NCBI GenBank assembly: GCA_038253325.1
Contig: JBBSHE010000001.1
Span: forward strand, 1-64,000
DNA length: 64,000 nt
Direction of reading: 5' to 3'
DNA from: JBBSHE01 sp038253325
GTDB lineage: Bacteria; Actinomycetota; Actinomycetes; Propionibacteriales; Nocardioidaceae
Below are positions 44,336 through 54,374 of the stretch, one piece after another. Numbering within the stretch: position 1 is the stretch's first letter; every line of letters starts with the position of its first letter. The notes under the pieces were generated by a model that was not told the DNA's origin, ran no database searches, and saw nothing but the letters and a program-made list of their open reading frames with translations. Both the position numbers and the translations under genes were made by a program.

Positions 44336-45936
44336 GGGGTTTGCGGTTCCGGGGGAGACCGGCGGAGCCAGGCGGCGGTGTCGGGCGGGAGCACACCCGC
44401 GGCGACCTGAGCCTGGGTCGAGGCGTCACCCGAGGTGAGGATCACGTCGGCGTACCCCTTGATCCGGCGCGCCCGTGCACCACAGTTGAGCAGACAGCTG
44501 AAAGCCTCGCCCCGGTCGAGCCTCAGCAACCCGCCCGATGCCGTCACGTCGACGTGTTGGTCCAGCGAGACCAGGTGTGCTCGCCGCTCGCGCAACGCCG
44601 CTCGGTAGAAGTTCAGGGTCGAGCTCGGGTCACGGTCTTGGCGGTCGACGGTCAGTGACCGCCAGCTGTGCGGTTGAGGCAGCCACGGGGGCGCCGAGCC
44701 GGCGGGGCTGAAGCCGTACGGCGACGTTGTGCCCGACCACGGCAGCGGCACCCGGCAACCGTCGCGACCGACGCCGTCGCGCCGTGACCGAGTCGGGTCC
44801 TGGCGCGCAGTTGGCGGCACGTCGACCTGGGGTAGCCCGAGCTCCTCACCCTGGTACAGGTACGCCGAGCCCGGAAGCGACAACATCGCCAGCGTCGCCG
44901 CTCTGGCCCGCGCCAGGCCCGACAAGCCGCCGCCGAAGCGCGTGACGTGGCGCTCGATGTCGTGGTTGGACAACATCCACGTCGGGGCCGCACCGATCGG
45001 GCGGAGCACGTCGAGCGTCTCGCGGGTGAAGCGCGCGAAGGACGCCGCGGACCAGGTTGCGTCGAGCCAGCGGAAGTTGAACACCTGTTGCAGTTCGTCG
45101 TGACGCAGATACAGCGTCATCTGCTCGGCAGTGTCCACCCAGGCTTCGCCGATCGCCATCCGCTCTCCGGGATATTCGGCGAGCACGCGGTGCCAACGTC
45201 GGTAGACCTGATGGACCTCGGGCTGGTTGAAGTACGGACCTGAGTTCCTGGGCCGTACCGCGTCTGGGAGTCCGTGTTGTTTGAACAACCCGTGTGCGAC
45301 GTCGATGCGAAACCCGTCGACGCCGCGGTCGAGCCAGAACCGCAGGATCGACTCGAACTCGTCACCCACCTCGGGGTTGCGCCAGTTGAGGTCGGGCTGC
45401 GATGCGTCGAACAGGTGCAGGTACCACTGGCCGTCGCTCACCCGCGTCCAGGCCGAGCCTCCGAACATCGACTTCCAGTTGTTCGGTGGTCGCGAGCCGT
45501 CCCTGCCCAAGCCATCGAGGAACACGTAACGGCGACGCTCCGGGCTGTTCGGCCCTCCCGCCAGCGCCGCCTTGAACCATCGGTGCTCGGTCGACGTGTG
45601 ATTGGGTACGACATCGACGATCAGCTTGAACCCACGCCGATGCGCACTTGCGAGCAGGCGGTCGAACGACCGCAGGTTTCCGAACAGCGGGTCGACGCGG
45701 CGGTAGTCCCCGACGTCGTACCCTCCGTCACGTTGGGGTGATACGTAGAACGGTGTCAGCCACAACGCGTCGACGCCGAGCTCCTCGAGGTAGGGAAGTC
45801 GCGAGGTGATGCCGGTGAGGTCGCCAACCCCGTTTCCGTCGGCGTCGGCGAAGCTACGCACGTAGACCTCGTAGCAGACGGCGTCGCGCCACCACGGGAC
45901 GGGGGAAAGGGCGTTGGTACGTCCGTCGGTGCTCAT
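44299..45936 (-). CDS. GH13 alpha-glucosidase (oligo-1,6-glucosidase-like)
   Basis: 545 aa from ATG 45936. GH13 conserved regions: VDVVPNHTS (I), DGFRIDVAHG with the nucleophile Asp (II), IGEAW with the acid/base Glu (III) and MLSNHDIERH with the third Asp (IV). YQGEELGLPQVDV and the N-terminal WWRDAVCYEVYVRSFADADG are typical of alpha-glucosidase/oligo-1,6-glucosidase. It releases glucose from short alpha-glucans or sucrose-like sugars in the cytoplasm. The C-terminal 11 residues are encoded by a palindromic repeat. The upstream thioesterase-like gene ends 9 bp before the start. Confidence 0.92.
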   Translation of the reverse strand: MSTDGRTNALSPVPWWRDAVCYEVYVRSFADADGNGVGDLTGITSRLPYLEELGVDALWLTPFYVSPQRDGGYDVGDYRRVDPLFGNLRSFDRLLASAHRRGFKLIVDVVPNHTSTEHRWFKAALAGGPNSPERRRYVFLDGLGRDGSRPPNNWKSMFGGSAWTRVSDGQWYLHLFDASQPDLNWRNPEVGDEFESILRFWLDRGVDGFRIDVAHGLFKQHGLPDAVRPRNSGPYFNQPEVHQVYRRWHRVLAEYPGERMAIGEAWVDTAEQMTLYLRHDELQQVFNFRWLDATWSAASFARFTRETLDVLRPIGAAPTWMLSNHDIERHVTRFGGGLSGLARARAATLAMLSLPGSAYLYQGEELGLPQVDVPPTARQDPTRSRRDGVGRDGCRVPLPWSGTTSPYGFSPAGSAPPWLPQPHSWRSLTVDRQDRDPSSTLNFYRAALRERRAHLVSLDQHVDVTASGGLLRLDRGEAFSCLLNCGARARRIKGYADVILTSGDASTQAQVAAGVLPPDTAAWLRRSPPEPQTPELSARGEVIAP

Positions 45937-45945
45937 CTCCATTGG

Positions 45946-46698
45946 TCAGCCCCCGAACGTAGCCGGGTCGACGGTGACCCAGATCTGCTCCGCGCGAGCG
46001 AGCAGGAGTCCGGCCTGGTCGTACAAGGCCGTTGCGGTGTAGGTCTTTCGGCCGTCGACGCCGATGAGACCGCCGACGACGACGTAAGTCTCACAGACGC
46101 GGGGGCGTGATCCGACCTCGGCGGTGATGGACCCGAGCACCATCGGCCGCGACTCGAGGTCGGACGTCCAGCCGCCCGGACAGTCGAGAGCGGCCCAGAC
46201 GAACTCGGACCCGACGACGGTCGCGGCGCCAGGCTCGCCCGCGGCAACCATCGTCGTAGCCGTCGGATCGGTGAGGGAGGCGTCCGGCGTCCATGTGCAC
46301 GCCGTACGGCTGTTGTCGACAGGCCCGGCGAACAGCCGGAGCCCGTCGCCAGGAGCGCGGTCGGGGCCGCAGACGAAGCACCGTGGGAACGGGTGTCGCG
46401 TGCGACCCCGATACCCACGCTCGGCTGCGCGTGCGGCGTCGATGTCGACCGCTTCGACTGGATGGTGGCGAAGAGACGCCGGCCGGGCCTCGGCGACGAG
46501 CACGCCATCGGCCGTCAGGGTCGCTGCGGATTGTGTGGCCTCGACATCGAGCGGGACCTGGAGAGGCGGAGGCCGACGCAAGGTCACCGCGACCACCGGG
46601 TCATCCTGGAAGGCGGCGAGCCGGCCTGCGGCGTAGCCTCCGTTCGCCGAGCCCGGCGGACCGGCGAACCGGGAGGCGATCACGACGGGAGATGACAT
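45946..46698 (-). CDS. Thioesterase/hotdog-fold family protein
   Basis: 250 aa from ATG 46698. SRFAGPPGSANGGYAAGRLA at the N-terminus and a later GRKTYTATALYDQAGLLLARAEQIW match thioesterase-superfamily (double hotdog) proteins. A CFVCGPDR motif lies in the middle. The substrate is not known. It stands in the same direction as the glucosidase gene and may share its transcript. Confidence 0.75.
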   Translation of the reverse strand: MSSPVVIASRFAGPPGSANGGYAAGRLAAFQDDPVVAVTLRRPPPLQVPLDVEATQSAATLTADGVLVAEARPASLRHHPVEAVDIDAARAAERGYRGRTRHPFPRCFVCGPDRAPGDGLRLFAGPVDNSRTACTWTPDASLTDPTATTMVAAGEPGAATVVGSEFVWAALDCPGGWTSDLESRPMVLGSITAEVGSRPRVCETYVVVGGLIGVDGRKTYTATALYDQAGLLLARAEQIWVTVDPATFGG

Positions 46699-47011
46699 CG
46701 AGATGACGGTACGGCACGGCAATATCTGGTTGCGCGCGGCCGGGCGGACCAGGTTGACTCGGTCCACCGGCCGAGACCGCCGGCATCTTGGCTTGGCAGA
46801 GGAGTGATTGACTCATGACCCGGACCCTCCCGTGCGTTCGTCTCGTACGCGCGGCAACCGAATTGGTCGAGGAGCACGCCCCGGGTTGTTAAGACCCCAG
46901 TGGCAGCTCCGGCGATCGGTCGGCGACTTCTCGAGTCGTCCGACCTGGTTCGTGCGTGAGGTGAACGCTGCAATCCAGCGTCCCTGCACCCCTGCTGCCC
47001 CGGAGCACCAC
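46699..47011. other. 313-bp intergenic region between divergent genes
   Basis: It separates the minus-strand thioesterase-like gene from the plus-strand RNHCP gene. A small GGG...CCC hairpin lies near 46880-46897. I see no convincing gene, repeat or consensus promoter; promoters for both genes should be here. Confidence 0.4.
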
Positions 47012-47386
47012 ATGTCCCGACGCAACGCGTCTTCCCGTACGCGTGAGCGACCATCAGCATTTCGTTGCCAGAACTGTCACATCGAGGTCGGTGTGCGCGC
47101 ACCTGGAACGTCGCACCGCAACCACTGTCCGAACTGTCTCTACAGCCTGCATCTCGACGACCGTCGTCCGGGCGATCGAGCGGCCGAATGCGGCGCGCGG
47201 ATGGAGCCGATCTCGATCGCGGTACGCGGCGCCGGCGAGTGGGTGCTCATCCATCGCTGTCTCGGGTGCGATGAGCTCAGCTCGAACCGCACTGCGGCCG
47301 ACGACAACCCGCTGCTGCTCGTACGGCTCGCGGCTCGGCCGCTGGCTCTTCCGCCGTTCCCCCTCGAACACCTCGGTCGTCTCTGA
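47012..47386 (+). CDS. RNHCP domain protein
   Basis: 124 aa from ATG 47012. The name-giving zinc-ribbon motif is present: FRCQNCHIEV, then SHRNHCPNCLYSLHLDD, and later HRCLGCDE, making three CxxC pairs. RNHCP proteins are small actinobacterial zinc-ribbon proteins of unknown function. An open frame continues upstream to 46808 but has no family similarity. Confidence 0.88.
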   Translation: MSRRNASSRTRERPSAFRCQNCHIEVGVRAPGTSHRNHCPNCLYSLHLDDRRPGDRAAECGARMEPISIAVRGAGEWVLIHRCLGCDELSSNRTAADDNPLLLVRLAARPLALPPFPLEHLGRL

Positions 47387-47550
47387 GGCGGCGACTTGGG
47401 GAGGATGGAGCGTCAACGGTCGGTCTGCCGACGGCGGGCGTCAGCGACGCCGAAGCACGGTTGCGGGGCGGGTATCCTGATCGCGCGGGCCGTCCAGCAC
47501 CGTACGACGACACGGTGGCGGCACCGCGTTCTTCGATCAAAGGCGGTCTG

Positions 47551-48237
47551 GTGAGCGAACTCATCGACACGACAGAGATGTATCTTCGGACGATCTGGGA
47601 GCTCGAGGAGGAGGGCATCGTCGCGTTGCGTGCCCGGATCGCCGAGCGCCTGCATCAGTCCGGTCCGACGGTCAGCCAAACCGTCGCCCGAATGGAGCGG
47701 GATGGACTCCTCACACTCCAGGGTGACCGGCACCTCGAGCTCACCGACTCCGGCCGGCGGATCGCAACCCGCGTCATGCGCAAGCATCGGCTCGCCGAGC
47801 GTCTCCTCACCGACGTCATCGGACTCGACTGGGAGCTCGTCCATGTGGAGGCCTGCCGGTGGGAGCACGTGATGTCGGAGGCCGTCGAACGCCGGCTCGT
47901 CGAGGTGCTCGACCATCCGACCGAGTCGCCGTACGGCAACCCGATTCCCGGCCTCGAGGAGCTCGGCGGCAGGCCGTCCGGAAACCAGTTCATGGACGGC
48001 GTCACGTCGCTCACCACGGTGATCTCCGACATCGAACGGTCGGTCGACGTCGTACGCCTGGCCGAACCCATCCAGACCGACGAGTACGTGATGGGTATCC
48101 TGCGCCGGGTCGGCGCCCGGCCCGGCGGCTCCGTACAGGTGTGCACGAACGGCCAGAACGTCCGGATCGCCGGCAACGACGACGTGATCGAGCTGCCGGC
48201 CGAGACGGCGAGCCACCTGTTCGTCCGCTCGACCTGA
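47551..48237 (+). CDS. ideR: Iron-dependent repressor (IdeR/DtxR family)
   Basis: 228 aa from GTG 47551. The DNA-binding domain is TTEMYLRTIWELEEEGIVAL...QSGPTVSQTVARMERDGLL. Metal-binding positions are in the dimerisation domain (VMRKHRLAERLL, WELVHVEACRWEHVMSE). A C-terminal SH3-like domain is present (GGSVQVCTNGQNVRIAGNDD). With Fe(II), IdeR represses iron uptake genes. I see no IdeR box in its own upstream 160 bp. It converges on dnaE2 across a palindrome. Confidence 0.93.
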   Translation: MSELIDTTEMYLRTIWELEEEGIVALRARIAERLHQSGPTVSQTVARMERDGLLTLQGDRHLELTDSGRRIATRVMRKHRLAERLLTDVIGLDWELVHVEACRWEHVMSEAVERRLVEVLDHPTESPYGNPIPGLEELGGRPSGNQFMDGVTSLTTVISDIERSVDVVRLAEPIQTDEYVMGILRRVGARPGGSVQVCTNGQNVRIAGNDDVIELPAETASHLFVRST

Positions 48238-48284
48238 GCCGATACCCGGCGTGAGTCCGACCGCCTCCGCTCTCGGCCGCCCGC

Positions 48285-48355
48285 TACCTGTCGATTTTTG
48301 GTTCTTGGGGGGCCGCCTGGCGCCGCGGATGGCCCGCAAGTACGCAAAACCGAGG
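48285..48355. repeat. Palindromic repeat between ideR and dnaE2
   Basis: Arms at about 48287-48312 and 48333-48354 are imperfectly complementary; the right arm on the minus strand reads CGGTTTTGCGTACTTGCGGG, near-identical to 3666-3684. It sits between the ideR and dnaE2 stop codons, so it may serve as a bidirectional terminator. Confidence 0.65.
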
Positions 48356-48363
48356 GGAGTGGG

Positions 48364-51300
48364 TCAGTGGAAGTCGCGGGAGCTGTGGCGGAGGGCGATC
48401 GGCATCTGCTCGATGTGGTCGGCCAGCAGGTTGGTCGCGCCGTCGTTGCGCTCGAGACGTCCACGGATGATCAGAGCCGGTGACTGCCGCGCGACCCGCC
48501 GGAACCGGTTCCAGACCCACACTGTGCAGATCACGTTGACCATGCCGGTCTCGTCTTCGAGGTTGAGGAACGTCACCCCCCGCGCCGTTCCTGGTCGTTG
48601 CCGGTGGGTCACCACCCCCCCGACCCGGATCCGTGTTCCCGACTCCACCTCGGCCAGTCGTCTGGCTGGAACCACCCCGCGAGCATCCAGCTCCGAGCGG
48701 AAGTGGGCGATCGGGTAGTCGTCCGGCGAGATCCCGGTCGCCCACAGGTCGGCCATCGTCGCCTCCGGCCCGGACAAACCCGGCAGCATCGGCGGCGACT
48801 CCAAGGTCGTCGTCCCGGGCAGCCGGTCGGGTCCCTCGGTCGCGGCCTGGCCGGCGTTCCACAGCGCCTGCCGCCGCGACAGATCGAAGCACGCGAACGC
48901 CCCGGCCGTCGCCAGCGCCTCGACCTGCGGGGTGGTGAGCCCGACCCGGCGAACCAGGTCGGCCATGTCGGCGTACGGCCCGTCCGCCTCACGGCACTCG
49001 ACGATCCGGTCGGCCAGGTCGCCTCCGATCGAGGTGACACCCGCGAGGCCCAGGCGTACGGCGAAGCTGCCGTCACGCCGATGCGTTCCGAAGTGGTACG
49101 ACCGGGAAGGGTCGAACTCGCCCACCGGCGGCTGGTCGGGTTCGAGACAGCAGTCGGACCCCGTCGGCACCGGTCGCCCAGCATCGGCCGGCACAACATC
49201 AGCCGGTCGAGTGCTCTGCCCACCATCAGGCCGCGCAGTATCAGCGGGCACACTGTCGGACAACGCAGAGTCGAGCGGCTCCAGCCCGGCCTCGGCGCCG
49301 GACAACAAGATGTCGGGTCGGCGTACCTCGACGCCGTGCCGTCGGGCGTCGGCGACGAGTGACTGCGGCGAGTAGAAGCCCATCGGCTGCGCGCGCAGCA
49401 GCGCCGCCAGGAACGCCGCGGGATAGTGCAGTCGCAGCCACGAGCTCACGTAGACGATCAGCGCGAAGCTGATCGAGTGGCTCTCGGCGAAACCGAAGTT
49501 CGCGAACGCCTCGATCTTGGTGTAGATCTGGTCGGCCACGTCACCGGTGATGGCGTTCGCCGCCATGCCGGCGTACAGCTTCTCGCGCAGCGAGCCGATC
49601 TTCTCGACGCCGCGTTTCGATCCCATCGCGCGCCGCAGCAGGTCGGCGTCGTCGCCGGTGCACCCGCCGACCGCCATCGCGATCTGCATCAGCTGTTCCT
49701 GGAACAGCGGAACGCCGAGCGTGCGCTCGAGGACGGGCTCGAGCCTTGGATGCAGGTACGTCACGGGCTCGCGGCCGAGCTTGCGGCGGATGTACGGATG
49801 CACCGCGCCGCCCTGGATCGGGCCGGGACGGATCAGCGCGATCTCGATCACCAGGTCGTAGAACCGGCGGGGGCGCAACCGTGGCAACGTCCCCATCTGG
49901 GCCCGGCTCTCGACCTGGAACACCCCGACGGTGTCCGCGAGGCACAGCTGGTCGTAGACGCCGGCCTCCTCCTTCGGGATCGTCGCCATCGTCCAGCACT
50001 CGCCGAGCTCGGCAGCGGCCAGGTCGAACGTGTACTGCACGGCCGCCAGCATCCCGAGCCCCAGCAGGTCGAACTTGACCAGGCCCATCCAGGCGCAGTC
50101 GTCCTTGTCCCACTGCAAGACGGTGCGGTTTTCCATCCGGGCATGCTCGATCGGGCACACCTCGCCGACCGGGCGGTCGGTGAGCACCATCCCGCCAGAG
50201 TGGATGCCGAGGTGGCGAGGAAACCTCAACAGCTCCTGGGCGAGCCCGACCACCGGGCGTGGGATGTCGTGGTCGGAGCCGATCGTGACCCCGCCCCAGC
50301 CGTCGACCTGTTTCGACCAGGCGTCCTGCTGGCCGGTGCTGTGGCCGAGCGCCTTGGCCATGTCGCGGACGGCCAGCTTCGGTCGGTACGTGATGACGTT
50401 GGCGACCTGTGCGGCGTTGTGTCGGCCGTACTTCTCATAGACGTGCTGGATGACCTCCTCCCGCCGGTCGGAGTCGAAGTCGACGTCGATGTCGGGCTCC
50501 TCGTCGCGGCTGATCGACAAGAACCGCTCGAACGGCAGGTCGAACTTGACCGGGTCGACGGCCGTGATCCCGATCAGGTAGCACACGACCGAGTTCGCTG
50601 CAGATCCCCTGCCCTGACAGAGGATTCCGCGGCTCTTGGCGTACTGCACGATCTCGTACACGATCAGGAAGTAGCCGGGGAAGTCCTTGACCTCGATGAC
50701 GTCGAGCTCGCGCCGGATCCGTTCGGCGACGGCAGGGTCGTCGGCGTTTGCACCGTAGTGTTCGGCGGCACCGCGGCGGGTCAGCTCGCATAGCCACGTC
50801 ATCGGCGTGTGGCCGCGGGGTACGTGCTGGCGGGGCAACCGTGGTCTGGCGGCCTTGAGCGAGAACGCCAGCTCGTCGGCCAGGGGTACGGTCCGGGCGA
50901 CGGCACCCGGGTACCGCGCGAACCGGGCCGCCATCTCAGCACCCGAACGCAGGTGCGCCGCGCCGGACGCCGGCAGCCAGCCGTCCATGTCGTCGAGGCT
51001 GCGCCTGGCGCGGACGGCCGACATGGCCGCCGCGAGCCGATGTCGGCCGGGGGTGGCGAAGTGCACGTTGTTGGTCGCGACGACGGGGAGCCCGGCAGCG
51101 GCGGCGAGCTCGGCCATCGCGTCGTTGTAGGTGGTGTCGAGCGGGTGGCCGTGGTCGAACAGCTCGACCACGACCTGGTCGCGGCCGAAGATCGCGGTGA
51201 GCCGGTCGAGCTCCTGGGCGGCGGCATCCCTGCCGTCGGTCGCGAGCGCCTGCCGGACGGCCCCCTTGCGGCACCCGGTGAGGATCAGCCAGTGCCCGGC

Positions 51301-51867
51301 GGCGTGGCCAGCGAGCTCATCGAGGTCGTAGAGCGGACGACCCTTCTCCTCGCCCCGCAGCTGTGCATCGGTGATGGCTCGGGCCAGCCGGTGGTAGCCC
51401 TCCTCGCGACGGGCGAGCACCAGCAGGTGGCTGCCTTCGGGGTCGGGCCGAGGTGGTCGAGACTTGGCGTTCTGAGGTGGGGTCAGGCCGAGGGTGAGCT
51501 CGGCGCCGAAGACGGTCGTGAGGTCGTACGCCTCGGCGGCCTCGGCCATCCGGACGACGCCGTAGAACCCGTCGTGGTCGGTCAGCGCGAGCGCATGCAG
51601 GCCGAGCCGGATCGCCTCCTCGACGAGCTCCTCGGGATGGCTGGCGCCGTCGAGGAAGCTGAAGTTGGAGTGACAGTGCAGCTCGGCGTACGAGATGACG
51701 TCGTGCTCGGGTCGGCGGGGACGGTCGGGTGGTGCGTACGCCTCACGCTTGCGGGACCAGGCGGGGCTGTCGCCACCGTCGAAACCGTTCGGCGGCCCGC
51801 CGGGTCGGCGATCGGACAGCTTGCGCTCGAGCTCCGCCCACGGCATCGGCGGGTTGTTCCAGCCCAT
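48364..51867 (-). CDS. dnaE2: Error-prone DNA polymerase DnaE2 (ImuC)
   Basis: 1167 aa from ATG 51867. It starts GWNNPPMPWAELERKLSD, as mycobacterial DnaE2 does; the longer frame to 51921 is not supported. The PHP domain follows (YAELHCHSNFSFLDGASHP), then the polymerase core with catalytic acids in PDIDVDFDSDRRE, and a C-terminal OB fold (TRIRVGGVVTHRQRPGTARG). DnaE2 is the translesion polymerase of the ImuA'-ImuB-DnaE2 mutasome and causes damage-induced mutation. imuB ends 132 bp upstream; no separate SOS box is seen there, so it is probably transcribed from the imuA' promoter. Confidence 0.96.
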   Translation of the reverse strand: MGWNNPPMPWAELERKLSDRRPGGPPNGFDGGDSPAWSRKREAYAPPDRPRRPEHDVISYAELHCHSNFSFLDGASHPEELVEEAIRLGLHALALTDHDGFYGVVRMAEAAEAYDLTTVFGAELTLGLTPPQNAKSRPPRPDPEGSHLLVLARREEGYHRLARAITDAQLRGEEKGRPLYDLDELAGHAAGHWLILTGCRKGAVRQALATDGRDAAAQELDRLTAIFGRDQVVVELFDHGHPLDTTYNDAMAELAAAAGLPVVATNNVHFATPGRHRLAAAMSAVRARRSLDDMDGWLPASGAAHLRSGAEMAARFARYPGAVARTVPLADELAFSLKAARPRLPRQHVPRGHTPMTWLCELTRRGAAEHYGANADDPAVAERIRRELDVIEVKDFPGYFLIVYEIVQYAKSRGILCQGRGSAANSVVCYLIGITAVDPVKFDLPFERFLSISRDEEPDIDVDFDSDRREEVIQHVYEKYGRHNAAQVANVITYRPKLAVRDMAKALGHSTGQQDAWSKQVDGWGGVTIGSDHDIPRPVVGLAQELLRFPRHLGIHSGGMVLTDRPVGEVCPIEHARMENRTVLQWDKDDCAWMGLVKFDLLGLGMLAAVQYTFDLAAAELGECWTMATIPKEEAGVYDQLCLADTVGVFQVESRAQMGTLPRLRPRRFYDLVIEIALIRPGPIQGGAVHPYIRRKLGREPVTYLHPRLEPVLERTLGVPLFQEQLMQIAMAVGGCTGDDADLLRRAMGSKRGVEKIGSLREKLYAGMAANAITGDVADQIYTKIEAFANFGFAESHSISFALIVYVSSWLRLHYPAAFLAALLRAQPMGFYSPQSLVADARRHGVEVRRPDILLSGAEAGLEPLDSALSDSVPADTARPDGGQSTRPADVVPADAGRPVPTGSDCCLEPDQPPVGEFDPSRSYHFGTHRRDGSFAVRLGLAGVTSIGGDLADRIVECREADGPYADMADLVRRVGLTTPQVEALATAGAFACFDLSRRQALWNAGQAATEGPDRLPGTTTLESPPMLPGLSGPEATMADLWATGISPDDYPIAHFRSELDARGVVPARRLAEVESGTRIRVGGVVTHRQRPGTARGVTFLNLEDETGMVNVICTVWVWNRFRRVARQSPALIIRGRLERNDGATNLLADHIEQMPIALRHSSRDFH

Positions 51868-51999
51868 CAACAATCCCGATCTCGAGCAGTGTCTGCCGAG
51901 GAACCAGCGATGGTCTGGCAAGGCAGAGGAGGAGTCGATAGCAGGGCTCTATCGGCGACGACGACAACGCCGCCAGGGCGCGCTGGGGTCCGGCAGACG

Positions 52000-53577
52000 C
52001 TAGTCATAGCGGGCCTCGGTCCACCACTGACCGTCTTCGACCATCAGCAGCCAGGCGCTGCCGTCAGCGCCGACGACCTGAAACCTGGCCAGCCGCCGAG
52101 CCGACGTGTCGTCCCACCAGCGTTCGCTGACCGGCCACGGCCCGGCCCACGCCTCGACCGGCTGGAGGTCGCCGCCGGACCTGGGTCGCCCGGTCGGGCA
52201 GAAGCGGGCTGGTTCACCGCTCAGCACGCCGCGGCCGTCGATGCCGACCGGCTGCCGGTCGGCGGTGAGGACGAGCGCCGGCTGGGGAACGGGGAAGACG
52301 GTCGTCGGCGCGGGCGCCGGAAGCTTTCCCGTCCACGGCGCGTCCGTGCGCCAGCGAGGGTCCGGTCGGTCGCCCCAGGCCACCAAGGTCTGCCGGTCGG
52401 CCGGACCGCGGCCGCCGCCCACGACCGGAGACACGACCGCGCCATGGCCCAGCATGCTCTGCACCCGGGACAGGGCCCGGTGCACCGACTCGTCCGGGCC
52501 GCCACCCCACAGACCACTGGCATGGGCACCGATCGGGTCGACCTCGTCCGGGATCAGGCCGACCCGGACGACCGGGGAGGTGAGTCCGCCGGAGAGAGTG
52601 TCGGTCGCGGTGCCGTTGCCCTGTAGCTGCCACCGCACCCGGTCGACGACGTCGGCGGCGTCGAACCAGCGCGGATGCAGCCAGCAGCGCTCCAGGCCGG
52701 GGCCGTCCTCGGTCATGACCGCGATGCGGACCGTCGTACACACGAGCCCCTCGGTCGCGAGGCCGGAGACGAACGTGTCCGCGGCTCGACGAGCGCCGAA
52801 CGCGACCTGGTCGACCCGATCGGCAGGTGAGTCGAAGTCGACCCAGCAGGTCAGTTCGGGCGGCGGTCGGCGAGCGGTGACCGGCCGGGTGTCCCCGCCG
52901 CCGGCCAGCCGGTGTGCGTGCGCCCCGATCGGCCCGAACCGGTTGAGGACGTCGGTGCCGGACAAGGCGGCGAACGCGCCGAGGGTACGCAGCCCGAGCC
53001 GGTGCAACAAGCAGCTGAGCTCGGGTTGTCCGAGCAGGTCGACCGACAGGTCCCGTAAGAACGCCGCCGACTCGCCGGCCGCGACGATCCTGAAAGGCGC
53101 GTCCTGGGTAGTGGCCCGAGCCGCCTGCTCGGCAGCGAACGGCCCGTCGGCGATGCCCACTCGGGGACTGGCAATGCGGCAGTCGGGCAGGGTACGAAGC
53201 CGGGTGGCGATCGCCTGGGCGGCACGTTCCTCGCCGCCGAAGTAACGACCCGGCCCACGGGCCCGGATCGCGCAGGTACCGGGACGGATCACCTGGACCC
53301 CCGGTGTGAGCGCCTCGACCGCGGTGACGACCGGCTCGAACCGGCGGGCGTCGAGCCCCGGGTCGTACGGCAGGACGACGAGACCAGGGCAGCGCGACTG
53401 GGCGTCTCTCGTCCGCAGTCCCCGGCGTACGCCCTCTGCTCGTGCGCTCGCCGAGCAGGCGAACACCCGACCGCGGTCGAAGAGGGCGACCGGCTTGTCG
53501 CCGGAATCGCTGTCGGGTGCGGCGGCCACCACCGGCCAGTCGGGGGACCACACGACGATCGTCCGGGTCAACGACAT
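52000..53577 (-). CDS. imuB: Y-family-like mutasome protein ImuB
   Basis: 525 aa. The Y-family fold is visible (RARGPGRYFGGEERAAQAIA, GIADGPFAAEQAA, LGLRTLGAFAALSGTDVLNRFGP). The first catalytic segment, normally D-x-D-x-F, reads VVWSPDWPVVA, so catalytic acids are lost, as in other ImuB proteins. ImuB is a non-catalytic hub that binds the beta clamp, ImuA' and DnaE2. The start is 2 bp from the imuA' stop. Confidence 0.93.
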   Translation of the reverse strand: MSLTRTIVVWSPDWPVVAAAPDSDSGDKPVALFDRGRVFACSASARAEGVRRGLRTRDAQSRCPGLVVLPYDPGLDARRFEPVVTAVEALTPGVQVIRPGTCAIRARGPGRYFGGEERAAQAIATRLRTLPDCRIASPRVGIADGPFAAEQAARATTQDAPFRIVAAGESAAFLRDLSVDLLGQPELSCLLHRLGLRTLGAFAALSGTDVLNRFGPIGAHAHRLAGGGDTRPVTARRPPPELTCWVDFDSPADRVDQVAFGARRAADTFVSGLATEGLVCTTVRIAVMTEDGPGLERCWLHPRWFDAADVVDRVRWQLQGNGTATDTLSGGLTSPVVRVGLIPDEVDPIGAHASGLWGGGPDESVHRALSRVQSMLGHGAVVSPVVGGGRGPADRQTLVAWGDRPDPRWRTDAPWTGKLPAPAPTTVFPVPQPALVLTADRQPVGIDGRGVLSGEPARFCPTGRPRSGGDLQPVEAWAGPWPVSERWWDDTSARRLARFQVVGADGSAWLLMVEDGQWWTEARYD

Positions 53578-53579
53578 CG

Positions 53580-54368
53580 TTACCCCACCGCCTCGAAGAC
53601 AACGGCTGAAGGGTCGTGCGCAACAACGCTCAGTTCTTCAGCCGATGAGGTGGCTGTCGGGTCGGCGAGGCGGATCTGACCGCAGGCGTCGGGCAGCCAC
53701 AGCGGAGTACGCCGGGGCCGCATGGACGTACCCCGTCCGCTGACGGTGACCTCTACCTGCCGAGCCCGGAGGTGGCCGTGGCCGGAGCCCAGCCCGATCC
53801 AGCTGCTCTGGCTCACTGTCAGGCGTGCCTCGCAACGAGGCCAGGGTCCGCAGGAGACGAGGACGGCCTCACGTCGGCGCAGCCGCGCGCCGAGCCGTGC
53901 CGCTTCGGCGTCGGAGACGTGACCCGGCGGGCGGATGACGATGACGGTGAGCGCGTCGACGAGTGCAGCAACCACGTTGATCCAGCCGCGACCGGGCTCA
54001 GGGACCATCACCACGTGGTCGAGGTCGACGCCCAACCCGGCGGCGCCTTCGGCGGCGAACTCCGGCATTCCCACCACGCCGCACCACGAACCGGTCGCTG
54101 TCGCCCGCGCGATCAGGACCGCTGTCAGTGCCGTAGAGCCTTCGACGGCGTACGCCGATCCCAGCTTGAGCCCTCCGTCGGGGAGGAGGCTCGCCAGCGC
54201 CGGGAGGATGTCGAGGAGGCGTTCGCTGATCCGCTCGCCCTGCAAACGGCGGGCGCGCTCGGCGGAGCGGCGGGCCTGGTCCAGCCTCTCGGCGGTGGCG
54301 TGGCGGCGCGGATCCGTGGAGCCGTAAGATGCCTGACGGAGTTGGGTGACGAGTGGGGAAACCGTCAT
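53580..54368 (-). CDS. imuA': Mutasome protein ImuA' (RecA-like)
   Basis: 262 aa from ATG 54368. A RecA-like core is recognisable: LLPDGGLKLGSAYAVEGSTA, GVVGMPEFAAEGAAGLGVDL, HVVMVPEPGRGWINVVAALV. A Walker A lysine is not evident, as in other actinobacterial ImuA'. It is the first gene of the mutasome operon. A further ATG at 54398 lies inside the promoter/SOS box and is rejected. The ATG is about where transcription should begin, so the mRNA is probably leaderless. Confidence 0.92.
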   Translation of the reverse strand: MTVSPLVTQLRQASYGSTDPRRHATAERLDQARRSAERARRLQGERISERLLDILPALASLLPDGGLKLGSAYAVEGSTALTAVLIARATATGSWCGVVGMPEFAAEGAAGLGVDLDHVVMVPEPGRGWINVVAALVDALTVIVIRPPGHVSDAEAARLGARLRRREAVLVSCGPWPRCEARLTVSQSSWIGLGSGHGHLRARQVEVTVSGRGTSMRPRRTPLWLPDACGQIRLADPTATSSAEELSVVAHDPSAVVFEAVG

Positions 54369-54374
54369 TCGTAC

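Noticed and set aside
49426..50793. Long plus-strand open frame opposite dnaE2
   Set aside because: It is antisense to strongly conserved polymerase sequence; repetitive Asp/Val/Gln/Leu pattern without motifs.
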